A stretch of DNA of 64,000 nt, taken from positions 1,612,001 through 1,676,000 of the forward strand of contig CAZFPB010000001.1 of assembly GCA_964520985.1 (NCBI GenBank), read 5' to 3'. Positions 42,383 to 51,258 of the stretch are shown one piece after another. Numbering within the stretch: the stretch's first letter is position 1; every line of letters starts with the position of its first letter. A program made the translations under genes and the position numbers. This DNA is from CAYSGL01 sp964520985. Its GTDB lineage: Bacteria > Pseudomonadota > Alphaproteobacteria > Micavibrionales > Micavibrionaceae. The notes beneath the pieces are model-generated. The model made no database searches and had not been told where the DNA came from. It saw only the letters and a list, made by a program, of their open reading frames with translations.

Positions 42383-44182
42383 ATGCCCGTCTATAAAGCC
42401 CCGATCGAGAATATCAAATTTGTACTGCACGAAGTGCTCGGCGCAGAGAAACTCTCGCGCGAGATTCCGAAATTCGTCGACGCGACACCGGAGTTGATCG
42501 ATCAGATCATCGAAGAGGGCGCGAAGATGTGCGAGGAAGTTCTCTTCCCGCTCAATCAATCCGGCGATAAAGAAGGCTGTACCTACGAGAACGGTGTCGT
42601 GCGCACACCGGCCGGATTTAAAGAAGCCTACAAAACATTCGCCCAAAGCGGTTGGTGCGGTGTATCCGCATCACCAGATTTTGGCGGCATGGGTTTGCCG
42701 CATCTGGTGAACACGGCCATGCAGGAAATGATCTGCGCCGCGAACATGTCGTTCGGCATGTATCCCGGCCTCTCCCAGGGCGCGTATCATGCGCTGGAAG
42801 TATACGGCACGGACGAACAGAAACAAACCTACCTGCCCAACCTTGCGAGCGGCGAGTGGTCGGGCACAATGTGTCTGACGGAATCGCATTGCGGGACCGA
42901 CCTTGGTCTGATCCGCACCAAGGCGGTGCCGCAGGGTGATGGATCGTATGCGATCACCGGCAACAAGATTTTCATCTCGGCGGGCGAGCACGATCTCACC
43001 GATAACATCATCCACCTTGTGCTGGCGAAACTGCCCGACGCGCCTGAAGGCGTGAAAGGCATCTCGCTCTTTGTTGTGCCGAAGTTCCTCGTGAAAGAAG
43101 ACGGCAGTGTCGGCGCGGCCAATGGCGCGACGTGCGGCTCGATCGAACACAAGATGGGTATCAAGGCTTCTTCTACCTGCGTCATGAACTTCGAAGGCGC
43201 CAAAGGCTGGCTCGTCGGTGAAGCGCATAAGGGTCTGCGCGCGATGTTCGCAATGATGAACGCGGCGCGCCTTGGCGTCGCCATGCAGGGTCTCGGTATC
43301 GGCGAAGTGGCGTGGCAGAACGGCCTCGCCTACGCCAAAGACAGATTGCAGATGCGCGCGCTCGATGGTGCGAAGGCGCCGGAGCGCCCGGCCGATCCGA
43401 TTATCGTGCATCCCGATGTCCGCCGGATGCTCCTGCGCTCGAAAGCGTTCTGCGAAGGATCGCGCGCGATGTCGTACTGGATCGGTATGACGCTTGATAT
43501 TTCCGAGCATCATCCTGACCCTGAAAAGCGCGAAGAAGCGGAAGACCTCGTCGCGCTGATGACGCCGATCCTCAAAGCCTATCAAACCGATATGGGATTT
43601 GAGATCGCCAACGAGGCGATCCAGATTCACGGGGGCCACGGCTACATCTGGGAATATGGCGTCGAGCAATATGCGCGCGATGCGCGGATCGCACAGATTT
43701 ACGAAGGCACCAACGGCATTCAGGCGCTGGACCTTGTCGGCCGCAAGATGGGCGCGCATATGGGCCGCTATCTGCGCCGCTTCTTCCACCCGGTGCATGA
43801 GTTCATTGAAAGCCATCAGGAAACACCCGCGATGCAGGAATTCATCTTCCCGCTGGCCAAATCATTCGCCAAGTTACAACAGGCAACCGGCATGGTCGCA
43901 CAGAAGGGCTTAAAAGACCCGAACGAAGCGGGCGCCGCCTCAAGCGATTACCTGCGGCAGTTCGCGCTGGTCGCTATGGCCTATATGTGGGCTCAGATGG
44001 CCAAGGTTGCGCAAGACAAGCTGGCGGCGGGCGAAGGCAACGCCGAGTTCTACAAATCCAAGCTGGATACGGCGCGGTTCTTCATGGAGCGTATGCTGCC
44101 CGAGACCGATGCCCGTTTCAAAATGGTCATGGCGGGCGCCGCGACCTTGATGAGCCCGAGCGAAGAGGCGCTATCCGCCTAA
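42383..44182 (+). CDS. Acyl-CoA dehydrogenase (long C-terminal type)
   Basis: FAD-dependent first step of beta-oxidation. 599 residues, the size of the FadE-related class with an added C-terminal domain. Signatures: CLTESHCGTDLGLIRTKA and ITGNKIFISAGEHDL (FAD/substrate region), EHKMGIKASSTCVMNFEGA, and IQIHGGHGYIWEYGVEQYARDARIAQIYEGTNGIQ in two parts. RBS GAGAGGAC before ATG. Works with FadA/FadB encoded 4 kb upstream; substrate chain length cannot be told. Confidence 0.95.
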   Translation: MPVYKAPIENIKFVLHEVLGAEKLSREIPKFVDATPELIDQIIEEGAKMCEEVLFPLNQSGDKEGCTYENGVVRTPAGFKEAYKTFAQSGWCGVSASPDFGGMGLPHLVNTAMQEMICAANMSFGMYPGLSQGAYHALEVYGTDEQKQTYLPNLASGEWSGTMCLTESHCGTDLGLIRTKAVPQGDGSYAITGNKIFISAGEHDLTDNIIHLVLAKLPDAPEGVKGISLFVVPKFLVKEDGSVGAANGATCGSIEHKMGIKASSTCVMNFEGAKGWLVGEAHKGLRAMFAMMNAARLGVAMQGLGIGEVAWQNGLAYAKDRLQMRALDGAKAPERPADPIIVHPDVRRMLLRSKAFCEGSRAMSYWIGMTLDISEHHPDPEKREEAEDLVALMTPILKAYQTDMGFEIANEAIQIHGGHGYIWEYGVEQYARDARIAQIYEGTNGIQALDLVGRKMGAHMGRYLRRFFHPVHEFIESHQETPAMQEFIFPLAKSFAKLQQATGMVAQKGLKDPNEAGAASSDYLRQFALVAMAYMWAQMAKVAQDKLAAGEGNAEFYKSKLDTARFFMERMLPETDARFKMVMAGAATLMSPSEEALSA

Positions 44183-44208
44183 ATTTAACTCATTGATATC
44201 ATTGAAAA

Positions 44209-44245
44209 ATGCGCCGATCCTTTAGTTCGTTCGGCGTATTTTTTT
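44209..44245 (+). terminator. Terminator after the acyl-CoA dehydrogenase gene
   Basis: ATGCGCCGA (44209-44217) pairs with TCGGCGTAT (44231-44239) with one G-T pair, followed by a T-run at 44240-44245. Confidence 0.88.
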
Positions 44246-44400
44246 GTGCGGGGTATCCCGGCCCATAAAAAATTGGCGCACGAGCGCCAAGAACAAAACC
44301 ATCATAGCACAGCTCACAGCAAAAGTCATGCATATAATGCATATCTAATATATAAACTTTGAGGGTCTCATTTTTACTGACAGGCATATAGTTCGTCCCC

Positions 44401-44913
44401 ATGAAAGCGGTCTTAAGACTGCCTGGCGACAAAGACCCCGAATGTCTGATGCAAGAGGGTCGTTCAAAGGCAGATACATATTGTCAGGGTCTGTGTTCTT
44501 CCACCCCTACATCGGAACAACGATTCACTAAGCTCTGTGACGCTTATCGCTTCTTCGCGGGTATTCATGAGCGCGGCATTGAAAATTTTCATCGTGATAA
44601 ATACTTTGTCCGCCGCAATCATCAGGACGATAAGCAGGCAACCGATATGATTCAACTTGCCTATAAAAGCACCGGATCAATGGCGGAAGTTGTGCAACTC
44701 ATGCAAAAAGAAGTGCAAACTCTCCCGTCGCTACAGACAGAATTTTTATCTTATCAAGACGTACAATCCCGGTTCGAAGACAATTTATCGTCCGCCTTCA
44801 ATGTCTATGCTTCCAAGGGAGCTGTATTTCCTTTGGCTTACACGTATCATGTGATTGTTGATACGATGGTATCGGTTGTGAACCGGCTTCGCCGGGGCGC
44901 AAAACCAGCTTAA
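44401..44913 (+). CDS. Uncharacterised protein
   Basis: 170 residues, soluble, mostly helical, with a small cysteine cluster near the N-terminus (ECLMQEG ... YCQGLCSS). No good ribosome binding site is visible before the ATG. Base composition is more AT-rich than the flanking panC and acyl-CoA dehydrogenase genes. I recognise no family. It is separated from the upstream gene by a terminator and precedes panC by 43 bp, a gap that contains a GC-rich imperfect hairpin. Confidence 0.6.
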   Translation: MKAVLRLPGDKDPECLMQEGRSKADTYCQGLCSSTPTSEQRFTKLCDAYRFFAGIHERGIENFHRDKYFVRRNHQDDKQATDMIQLAYKSTGSMAEVVQLMQKEVQTLPSLQTEFLSYQDVQSRFEDNLSSAFNVYASKGAVFPLAYTYHVIVDTMVSVVNRLRRGAKPA

Positions 44914-44955
44914 ACAGGCTGGCCGTTTCGGGCGGCCTGCCGTACACTGACCCTC

Positions 44956-45765
44956 ATGGATACTCTCAATACTATAGCGCGCCTCCGGCAGCATGTGCGT
45001 GATCAGCGGGCAGCGGGCAAAACCATCGCGTTCGTCCCGACGATGGGCGCGTTGCATGACGGGCATATCGAACTGGTGCGCGAAGGCTTGCGCCGTGCCG
45101 ATATCTGCATCCCGTATATCTTTCTCAATCCCAAGCAATTCGCCGCGCATGAGGATTTAAACCGCTATCCGAAAACGCTTGAAGTCGATCTGGACAAGGT
45201 GAGAGATGCGGGCGCCCAGGCCGTTTATGTGCCGCAGGTTTCAGAAGTCTATCCTGAAGGGTTCAGCACGGTTGTTTCGGTGAAAGGGGTGTCGGAACCG
45301 CTGGAGGGTGAATGCCGGCCGCATTTTTTTGACGGCGTGGCAACGGTGCTATCCAAAATGTTCTTGCACGCGATGCCCGATATCGCGTTGTTCGGGGAAA
45401 AAGATTATCAGCAGTTGCTGGTCATTAAAAAGCTTGTGAGCGATCTCGATTATCCGATCGAGGTAATCGGGGTGCCCACAGTGCGCGATGCGGAGGGTTT
45501 GGCGCTTTCCTCACGCAATGCCTATCTATCGCCCGAGCAATACAAGATTGCCATTCAGATGAATAAAATTCTGGCGCAGATGGTAGGGCGCGATGATCAG
45601 TGGGGAGCAGCGGCCTTGCTGAAAGCCGGGTTTGACCGCGTGGATTACTGCACGGTGCGCGACGCGCAAACATTATTACCGCCGCGACCGGAGACGAAAA
45701 ACCGCCGCTCACTGGCCGCCGCGTGGATCGGCACGACCCGCTTAATCGACAATTTACCTATTTAA
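44956..45765 (+). CDS. panC: Pantothenate synthetase
   Basis: ATP-dependent condensation of pantoate and beta-alanine. 269 residues (family about 260-285). Motifs: FVPTMGALHDGHIELVREG (the HIGH-like nucleotide site), PKQFAAHEDLNRYPKTLE, FFDGVATVLSKMF, GEKDYQQLLVIKKLVSDL and LALSSRNAYLS. panB and panD are not adjacent. Followed by the SCP2 gene with a 30-bp gap. Confidence 0.96.
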   Translation: MDTLNTIARLRQHVRDQRAAGKTIAFVPTMGALHDGHIELVREGLRRADICIPYIFLNPKQFAAHEDLNRYPKTLEVDLDKVRDAGAQAVYVPQVSEVYPEGFSTVVSVKGVSEPLEGECRPHFFDGVATVLSKMFLHAMPDIALFGEKDYQQLLVIKKLVSDLDYPIEVIGVPTVRDAEGLALSSRNAYLSPEQYKIAIQMNKILAQMVGRDDQWGAAALLKAGFDRVDYCTVRDAQTLLPPRPETKNRRSLAAAWIGTTRLIDNLPI

Positions 45766-45795
45766 TTTATACTTAAGAACAACCAAGGAGCCGCC

Positions 45796-46098
45796 ATGTC
45801 TCTCGACACTATCAGCGAAAAAATTCAAGGGAAACTGGCGCGTGCCAGCGGACTCGATAAAAAAGTGAAGTTCGATTTCGGCGATGACGGTATTCTCTTT
45901 GTTGATAACACGCAAAGTCCGCCGGTTATCTCCAACAATGATGACGATGCCGATGTCACCTTGTCCTGTTCGATGTCTACGTTCGATGCTATCTTAAGCG
46001 GCGCGAAAGATCCCAACATTGCGTTCATGATGGGGCAGCTGAAAGTCAAAGGCTCGATGGGGCTGGCGATGAAACTCAACGCCATTCTCGAAGATTAA
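45796..46098 (+). CDS. SCP2 sterol-carrier-like lipid-binding protein
   Basis: 100 residues, a stand-alone SCP2 domain: beta strands around KVKFDFGDDGILFVDN, DADVTLSCSMSTFDAIL and the hallmark end IAFMMGQLKVKGSMGLAMKLNAIL. Such proteins bind acyl-CoA or other lipids in the cytosol; with several beta-oxidation genes nearby a fatty-acid role is reasonable. AAGGAG precedes the ATG. Confidence 0.93.
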   Translation: MSLDTISEKIQGKLARASGLDKKVKFDFGDDGILFVDNTQSPPVISNNDDDADVTLSCSMSTFDAILSGAKDPNIAFMMGQLKVKGSMGLAMKLNAILED

Positions 46099-46100
46099 AA

Positions 46101-46125
46101 AAGCCGCCCAACCGGGCGGCTTTTT
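46101..46125. terminator. Bidirectional terminator between SCP2 and fadL
   Basis: AAGCCGCCC-AACC-GGGCGGCTTTTT; a 9-bp stem with T-run on the plus strand and, preceded by AAAA, also T-run on the minus strand. Confidence 0.9.
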
Positions 46126-46141
46126 CGTGAATTCGTATGGA

Positions 46142-47413
46142 TTAGAATTTGTAGTTCAGGCCGACAGCCACGATGCCAACGGAGCCTTCTGTATCCGCCG
46201 TTACCTGCGCCAGACCGTTGTTGCGGCTGACATCAATCGTGCCGTCATCAACAGCGATATAGGTTGCAGCCATATCGAACGACATGTTCGGCGCGAAGTT
46301 GTAGGTTGCACCAGCGCTGAACCAGTTACGATCGCCGTCCGGTGTGCGCGATGTGCGGAATTCATCGGTCGTCGGTGTTTCGTCGAACTGGTAACCGCCG
46401 CGTACTGTCCACACATCATTGATGTCGTACTCAGCCCCAATGGCAAACGCCATCGTGTTGTTATAGTCCTGCTCGACACTGGTCAGCGTGGTGCCGGCAT
46501 CGCTGATCGCCGTGATATCCTGGAAGTTATTCCAGCCGAACCAGGTGGCCTGAGCCATCAGGCGCAGTTTATCTGTTGCCTGATGCGAAACACCGAATGT
46601 AGCTATATCTGGCAGATCAAGATCGGCCGTGCCGCCTGTCGAGAAGTTAGGCGCGCCCGGCACAACGCCGGTCAAGCCTTCAACAGAAATGCGGCCATCG
46701 AGTTTGTGCGAAATGGCGGAACGGTAATGCAAACCGAATTCGGTTGATTCAATCGGTTTGATCAACAGCCCGACGTTGTAGCCAACGGTCCAGTCGTCGC
46801 CTTTCAAGGTGCTTTCGCCTTCGGCCAGCGTATCGGATACGGCCGATTTCAATTCAGCGTCTGCATACTGGATATCAACGCCCCCACCAATCGACAGCCA
46901 GTTGGATGCTTTGTAGGCGACGGAAGGTTGGATATTAATCGTGGTCAGTTCTGTTTTGGTCGAATCAAAACGGCCGAACCAGCCTTCGCCATAATCACTG
47001 GCGAGACCGAATGGGGCGTTCACGCCGATACCGGCCCATACGCTGTTATCTGCCGTCAGTGGCATCGCGGCATAGAGGTTTGGTACGGGTGTTGGATCGT
47101 ATGGGTTACCGCCTGGGCCGCCACCCACAGGCGCACCGAGGAACGTCGATCCGGTATCATCGATTTGTGAATCGGGGATCAGCAGGTGGACGCCAGCATT
47201 AACCTGCGCGCCATCCAGTTTGGTCATACCAGCGGGGTTAAAGTAAATCGTGCTGGCATCGTCAATAGAAGTGGTCGAGCCGGAGAAGGCAGAGCCCAGA
47301 CCTTTAACCGATTGTTCCTGAATGTAAAAACCAGCGGCGTTGGCGGCAGCTGGTGTCAGGAAAGTCACGGCGGTAAGGGCGAGAATGGTTGTTTTCATGA
47401 AACGGTGTGACAT
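46142..47413 (-). CDS. fadL: FadL/OmpP1-type outer-membrane fatty-acid porin
   Basis: Outer-membrane beta barrel for uptake of long-chain fatty acids or other hydrophobic compounds. From ATG 47413 (AAAGGATATCG upstream) it has 423 residues with signal peptide ending ANA|AGF. Mature start AGFYIQEQSVKGLGSAFSGS and the NPAGMTKL segment are family hallmarks (the N-terminal hatch); the end ...VGIVAVGLNYKF has the C-terminal Phe for barrel assembly. Matches the fad genes in the same region. Confidence 0.95.
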   Translation of the reverse strand: MSHRFMKTTILALTAVTFLTPAAANAAGFYIQEQSVKGLGSAFSGSTTSIDDASTIYFNPAGMTKLDGAQVNAGVHLLIPDSQIDDTGSTFLGAPVGGGPGGNPYDPTPVPNLYAAMPLTADNSVWAGIGVNAPFGLASDYGEGWFGRFDSTKTELTTINIQPSVAYKASNWLSIGGGVDIQYADAELKSAVSDTLAEGESTLKGDDWTVGYNVGLLIKPIESTEFGLHYRSAISHKLDGRISVEGLTGVVPGAPNFSTGGTADLDLPDIATFGVSHQATDKLRLMAQATWFGWNNFQDITAISDAGTTLTSVEQDYNNTMAFAIGAEYDINDVWTVRGGYQFDETPTTDEFRTSRTPDGDRNWFSAGATYNFAPNMSFDMAATYIAVDDGTIDVSRNNGLAQVTADTEGSVGIVAVGLNYKF

Positions 47414-47592
47414 CGTTCGATATCCTTTCAAAGACCTAAAGAGAGACGAAAAAAGCAGAACACAGAAAAGTGAAACGCAGACCTGAAAACTATAGGGTAT
47501 TTTAGCGAAGAATAATACGATTAAGCGCCCGCCGAACACGAGAAGATGTTTCGCAGTGCACAAAAGTCACAAGAGATAGGGGTAAAAGCGGA

Positions 47593-48219
47593 TTATTCTT
47601 CGCGCGATTCCTGGTCCAGCCAGGTTTGCATGATATGGGCCATCGCATCGGCGGTATCTTCCATTTTGAAGATATGCAGCAGCGTGTCGTCTTCATTCAT
47701 GAAGTAGATGTAGGAAGAGTGATCCATCGTGTAATCGCTGGCGGCCTCATCCTGCACCTTAGTGTAATAGACTTTGTACGCGGCGGCAGCTTTTTTCACC
47801 TGCTCATCTGTGCCGGTTAATCCGATGAGGCGTTCATCATAGAGACCGACATAATCCTTCATGACTTTTTGCGTATCGCGCGCCGGGTCGATGGTGATGA
47901 AGATTGGCTGGATCGCGCGCGCGGCGGTGCCCATTTGTTCGAGCGCATCGCTCATCTTGGATAATTCAGTGGGGCAGATGGCCGGGCAGTAGGTAAAGCC
48001 GAAATAAATAAGTTTGTAAGTGTGCGCGAACGTTTGATCGGTAACGGTTTCGCCATCCTGATTGACCAGCGTATAGGCGCCGCCAACCGATCCGCCGACG
48101 GGTTGTAACTGACCGCCAATTTTTTCGCTCTCCAGACCAATCTGGAACAGGGCGATCATGCCCGCGATGACAAGGGCGAAAACGGTGATGATGATAAGTC
48201 TTAAAATGCGCTGGCTCAT
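47593..48219 (-). CDS. SCO1/SenC copper chaperone
   Basis: Membrane-anchored thioredoxin-like protein that supplies copper to cytochrome oxidase CuA. 208 residues: an N-terminal membrane helix (about 7-27), then the SCO domain with C78-P-A-I-C82 (FGFTYCPAICPTELSKM) and the copper-ligand H167 (DYTMDHSSYIYF). All three ligands are present. It points to aerobic respiration with an aa3-type oxidase elsewhere in the genome. Confidence 0.96.
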   Translation of the reverse strand: MSQRILRLIIITVFALVIAGMIALFQIGLESEKIGGQLQPVGGSVGGAYTLVNQDGETVTDQTFAHTYKLIYFGFTYCPAICPTELSKMSDALEQMGTAARAIQPIFITIDPARDTQKVMKDYVGLYDERLIGLTGTDEQVKKAAAAYKVYYTKVQDEAASDYTMDHSSYIYFMNEDDTLLHIFKMEDTADAMAHIMQTWLDQESREE

Positions 48220-48266
48220 GTCCCAAGTTATAGGAGCATGAGCCAGCTTTTTAAAGAAGATTTGTT

Positions 48267-49049
48267 CTAGAGGACTTCAAGCATTTCAGCGACCAGCGGG
48301 TGGCGGACGATATCGCCCTGTTTCAGGCGCACCACACCGATATTGGAGATGGAAGACAGCTTGTCAGCCGCCTGTGACAAGCCGGACATGCCATCGAGCA
48401 GGTCGGACTGGTCCGGGTCGCCAGTGACGACCATTTTCGAATGCCAGCCAAGGCGCGAGAGCAGCATTTTCAGCTGGCCGTAAGTGCAGTTTTGCGCCTC
48501 ATCAATAACGACGAAGGCATTGTTCAGGGTGCGGCCGCGCATGAATCCGACCGGGGCGATTTCGATGGTACCGTCATCCATATACTGACGCACTTTCTTG
48601 CCGCCGAGACGATCACCGAGGCAGTCGTAGAGCGGACGGAGGTAGGGAGCCATTTTCTCATGCATGTCGCCGGGTAGGAAGCCGATGGATTCGCCGGCTT
48701 CCATGGCGGGACGCGAGAGAATGATCCGCTCCACTGTACCTTTTTCGAGCGCCTCGACGGCGGCGCAGATGGCGAGATAGGTTTTGCCCGTACCGGCAGG
48801 GCCGATCGCGAGGGTCAAATTCTTTTCCTTGATCAGCTCCATCAGGTGGCGCTGGCCATCACTGCGCGGCGTGACATTCTTGACGAATTTCTTGTCGCGG
48901 TTGGCATCGATTTCATCATCCAGCGGATGCCATTCGGCGGAGGAACTGCCGCCCATATCATCGAAAACAGGATGAACGATATTGCCACTCTTGTGATGCA
49001 GATTTTTCTTATCTGTTTTGCGCATCTTCTTGGACATGACTTTAGACAT
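48267..49049 (-). CDS. phoH: PhoH-family ATPase
   Basis: P-loop ATPase of the PhoH family, 260 residues from ATG 49049, which has AGGAG upstream; the frame is open further up but low-quality. Short basic N-terminus (MSKVMSKKMRKTDKK), then Walker A GPAGTGKTYLA and Walker B FVVIDEAQNCTYGQLKMLL, with sensor-like MVVTGDPDQSDL. The longer PhoL/YbeZ type usually sits with ybeY; here it does not, so this is a stand-alone PhoH. Confidence 0.92.
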   Translation of the reverse strand: MSKVMSKKMRKTDKKNLHHKSGNIVHPVFDDMGGSSSAEWHPLDDEIDANRDKKFVKNVTPRSDGQRHLMELIKEKNLTLAIGPAGTGKTYLAICAAVEALEKGTVERIILSRPAMEAGESIGFLPGDMHEKMAPYLRPLYDCLGDRLGGKKVRQYMDDGTIEIAPVGFMRGRTLNNAFVVIDEAQNCTYGQLKMLLSRLGWHSKMVVTGDPDQSDLLDGMSGLSQAADKLSSISNIGVVRLKQGDIVRHPLVAEMLEVL

Positions 49050-49287
49050 GGCAGGCTCCTGTTCGTGGGGGGATGAGGGATGAGTGAGACACAAAAAAGC
49101 CGCGGCGGGGAAACGCGGCGGCGGGTACAAAGTCTGGCGATAAAAACCGCATGATTGATGCGGGATCGGGTATGGGTCGGTGTATGGTTACTTCGTGCGA
49201 TAAATTCAAGGAGAACCCTTGGGTGACGAATTGAACTGGTTTCAGTCTATCGTGATTCGCAAGTAATAGGGGAAGTTTTAAAAAGAT
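49050..49287. other. Gap between phoH and the thioesterase gene
   Basis: 238 bp. It must carry the phoH promoter on the minus strand. On the plus strand AAGGAG is followed by a 15-codon frame (TTG 49219 to TAA 49266, MGDELNWFQSIVIRK) that resembles the first residues of undecaprenyl-diphosphatase (UppP) but stops at once; possibly a remnant. Nothing else stands out. Confidence 0.35.
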
Positions 49288-49851
49288 TTAAAGAATTTCG
49301 CGGGCGGTTATTTCGCGCAACGATTCTTCCGCCTGTGCCCACTGCGCAATATAGGGCGGCATCGCCGGGCTGATCGCCTCTTTGCCAATCGCGCGCATGA
49401 TGTCGCCAGTGGGAATAGTGGTGCGCGTCTGCTTTGAAAAGAAACTGCCTTTGACAAGACCGATGGCGGCAACCGCTCCGTCTTTTTTGCCGCCCTTGAT
49501 CAGGAAGCGATGTTCCATGAACACCCATTTATCATCCCAGCAGATGATGCGTGTCGTCAGCGTATATTTCTGAAACGGCAGTAAAGGCAGGCGGTAGCGC
49601 ATTTGTGCGCTCGATAAAACGGGGATGTATTTATTTTTGATGACGTATCCGGCGAGCCCGACGCGCAGCACGTAATCCATGCGGCCCAGATCCATGATGG
49701 TGAGATAGCGGCCGTTATTCATGTGGCCATTCAGATCAAGATCGTTCGGCAAGACGCAGAACTCCAGCCGCGATTCATCGAGCACCTCCGTCACTCTTTG
49801 TTTGAAGAAAGAGGCAATGAACATGTAGAAGAGGCGCAGATATAAATTCAT
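49288..49851 (-). CDS. Hotdog-fold acyl-CoA thioesterase-like protein
   Basis: 187 residues with the 4HBT/THEM6-like signature LPNDLDLNGHMNNGRYLTIMDLGR near the start of the hotdog domain (about 25-150). The N-terminus is hydrophobic (LRLFYMFIASFF), suggesting membrane contact. Such proteins cleave or bind acyl-thioesters; here the specificity is unknown. First in a minus-strand group with the ferritin-like gene (13-bp gap). Confidence 0.88.
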   Translation of the reverse strand: MNLYLRLFYMFIASFFKQRVTEVLDESRLEFCVLPNDLDLNGHMNNGRYLTIMDLGRMDYVLRVGLAGYVIKNKYIPVLSSAQMRYRLPLLPFQKYTLTTRIICWDDKWVFMEHRFLIKGGKKDGAVAAIGLVKGSFFSKQTRTTIPTGDIMRAIGKEAISPAMPPYIAQWAQAEESLREITAREIL

Positions 49852-49864
49852 GAAAAATGAATTT

Positions 49865-50719
49865 CTAAGCGGCGAGTTTTTGCTGCCGCTCGCCTTCTTT
49901 CTTGGCGCCGGAAACGGCGCGGCGGATCAGGAACCAGGCACCCTTGCTGGCGGCTTTGCCGGTCAGGCCTTTGGGATCAAAGCCCGTGGCTTTTAACACC
50001 ATCGAGACAGCGCGTTCGACCTGCGGCTTTTTGTAGTAGCTGTAAGCGCGCATCATATATTCGCGATTCCATTTTTTGCGATCATACGGCTCATCCGCAG
50101 AAGCGTTTGCGGCGTAAAAAGCGTAAGACAATTCATCGTCTTCGGATTCCGCGATGCGCGAGAGGGCGACTTTCAGGCGTGCCATTTTGCCAAGGCCTTC
50201 TTTGGCCAGATATTTATTCAGTGTGTCGTAGAAGAGTTTGTAGTGACGGAATTCATCGCCCGCGACTTTCGCGCAGATCTGTTTCAACACTGGCTCATCG
50301 ATGGACGAGCCGATCGCTGAGTAGTATGACGACGTGCCGGTTTCGACCATGCAGCGCGCGATCATTTCACCCGAGCGCGAACCGCGCACGGAGGCCGTGT
50401 CGGCGCTGGCGAAATGTTCCGGCTGGTAGCCGGCGCGGAATCGCGCCATGGCGGTTTCGAGTTTCCAGCTAGGGTCGACGGCTTCGGCCCATTTGCCGAG
50501 CACTTGCCCGTGCTGCACTTCTTCCACGGCCCAGTCGCGCGCGATCTGGCAGAATTCCGGATCGTCATAGAAGACCTTGCACAAATAGCCGGCATAGGTT
50601 TCGGCGGCATATTCCACGAGGGCTGCCGCTTTGATAACCATCAGCAGGTCGGCATCGACTTTCGATATGTCGAGCTGATCCCACGGCATGTCTTCGATTT
50701 TCCAGTGGACGTAAGCCAT
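49865..50719 (-). CDS. Ferritin-like diiron protein
   Basis: 284 residues with all diiron ligands of a ferritin-like four-helix bundle: E36, E67-x2-H70 (VEEVQHG), E126 (MVETGTS) and E156-x2-H159 (GDEFRHYK). The C-terminal 90 residues are basic and not part of the bundle. Stand-alone proteins of this kind include oxygenases and ferroxidases; which activity applies here is unknown. Close spacing to the thioesterase-like gene downstream and the acetyltransferase upstream (3 bp) makes a three-gene operon likely. Confidence 0.85.
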   Translation of the reverse strand: MAYVHWKIEDMPWDQLDISKVDADLLMVIKAAALVEYAAETYAGYLCKVFYDDPEFCQIARDWAVEEVQHGQVLGKWAEAVDPSWKLETAMARFRAGYQPEHFASADTASVRGSRSGEMIARCMVETGTSSYYSAIGSSIDEPVLKQICAKVAGDEFRHYKLFYDTLNKYLAKEGLGKMARLKVALSRIAESEDDELSYAFYAANASADEPYDRKKWNREYMMRAYSYYKKPQVERAVSMVLKATGFDPKGLTGKAASKGAWFLIRRAVSGAKKEGERQQKLAA

Positions 50720-50722
50720 GTC

Positions 50723-51193
50723 TTATTCCTCTGGCGCGGGATTGTAGCCGCCATTTTCAAGTTCTTTGTAATAGTAATGGCCGGATTGTTTGTAGCCGCT
50801 TTTCTCGTAGAGTTTTTCCGCTTTATTGTGACCGAGATCGGTATCGAGTTCGATCAGTTTGCAGCCTTCTTCGAGGGCGCGCTCTTCGGTGAAACGGATC
50901 AGGTCGGAGCCGTATCCCTTGCCGCGATATTCTTTGCCGACGACGACATGTTCGATGTAGGTCACGAACCCGTCATGAATATTATGGTTAGGAATGATGC
51001 CGATAATGCCGACCAGCTTGCCGTTCACCTCGCCCATGAACATACGGTAGCCGGTGGCACGGGCAACGAACGCCCGGCGCGCATAGGTCTGCATGTCGAG
51101 ATGCGGGAAAAGCTGGAGAATAAGGGGATATGCCATGTGATAATCCGCATCGGAGCGGGCCTCACGGATTTTTAATTCGGGAATGTTTGTCAT
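50723..51193 (-). CDS. GNAT-family N-acetyltransferase
   Basis: 156 residues, one GNAT domain: the motif-A stretch IEHVVVGKEYRGKGYGSDLIRF with the acetyl-CoA loop R-G-x-G-Y-G, and the later helix HNKAEKLYEKSGYK. Substrate unknown. Starts 3 bp upstream of the ferritin-like gene, so co-transcribed. Confidence 0.92.
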   Translation of the reverse strand: MTNIPELKIREARSDADYHMAYPLILQLFPHLDMQTYARRAFVARATGYRMFMGEVNGKLVGIIGIIPNHNIHDGFVTYIEHVVVGKEYRGKGYGSDLIRFTEERALEEGCKLIELDTDLGHNKAEKLYEKSGYKQSGHYYYKELENGGYNPAPEE

Positions 51194-51228
51194 GGCTTAT
51201 GTTGTACCACAGGCCGGGGGCAAAAGAA

Positions 51229-51249
51229 AAGCCGCCCCTTGGGCAGCTT
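51229..51249 (-). terminator. Terminator after amtB
   Basis: On the minus strand AAGCTGCCC-AAG-GGGCGGCTT (one G-U pair) is followed by TTCTTTT. Confidence 0.85.
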
Positions 51250-51258
51250 TTTAAGCAT

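Noticed and set aside
42671..43816. Long minus-strand frame opposite the acyl-CoA dehydrogenase
   Set aside because: The dehydrogenase signatures are on the plus strand; the antisense product is Arg/His-rich noise.
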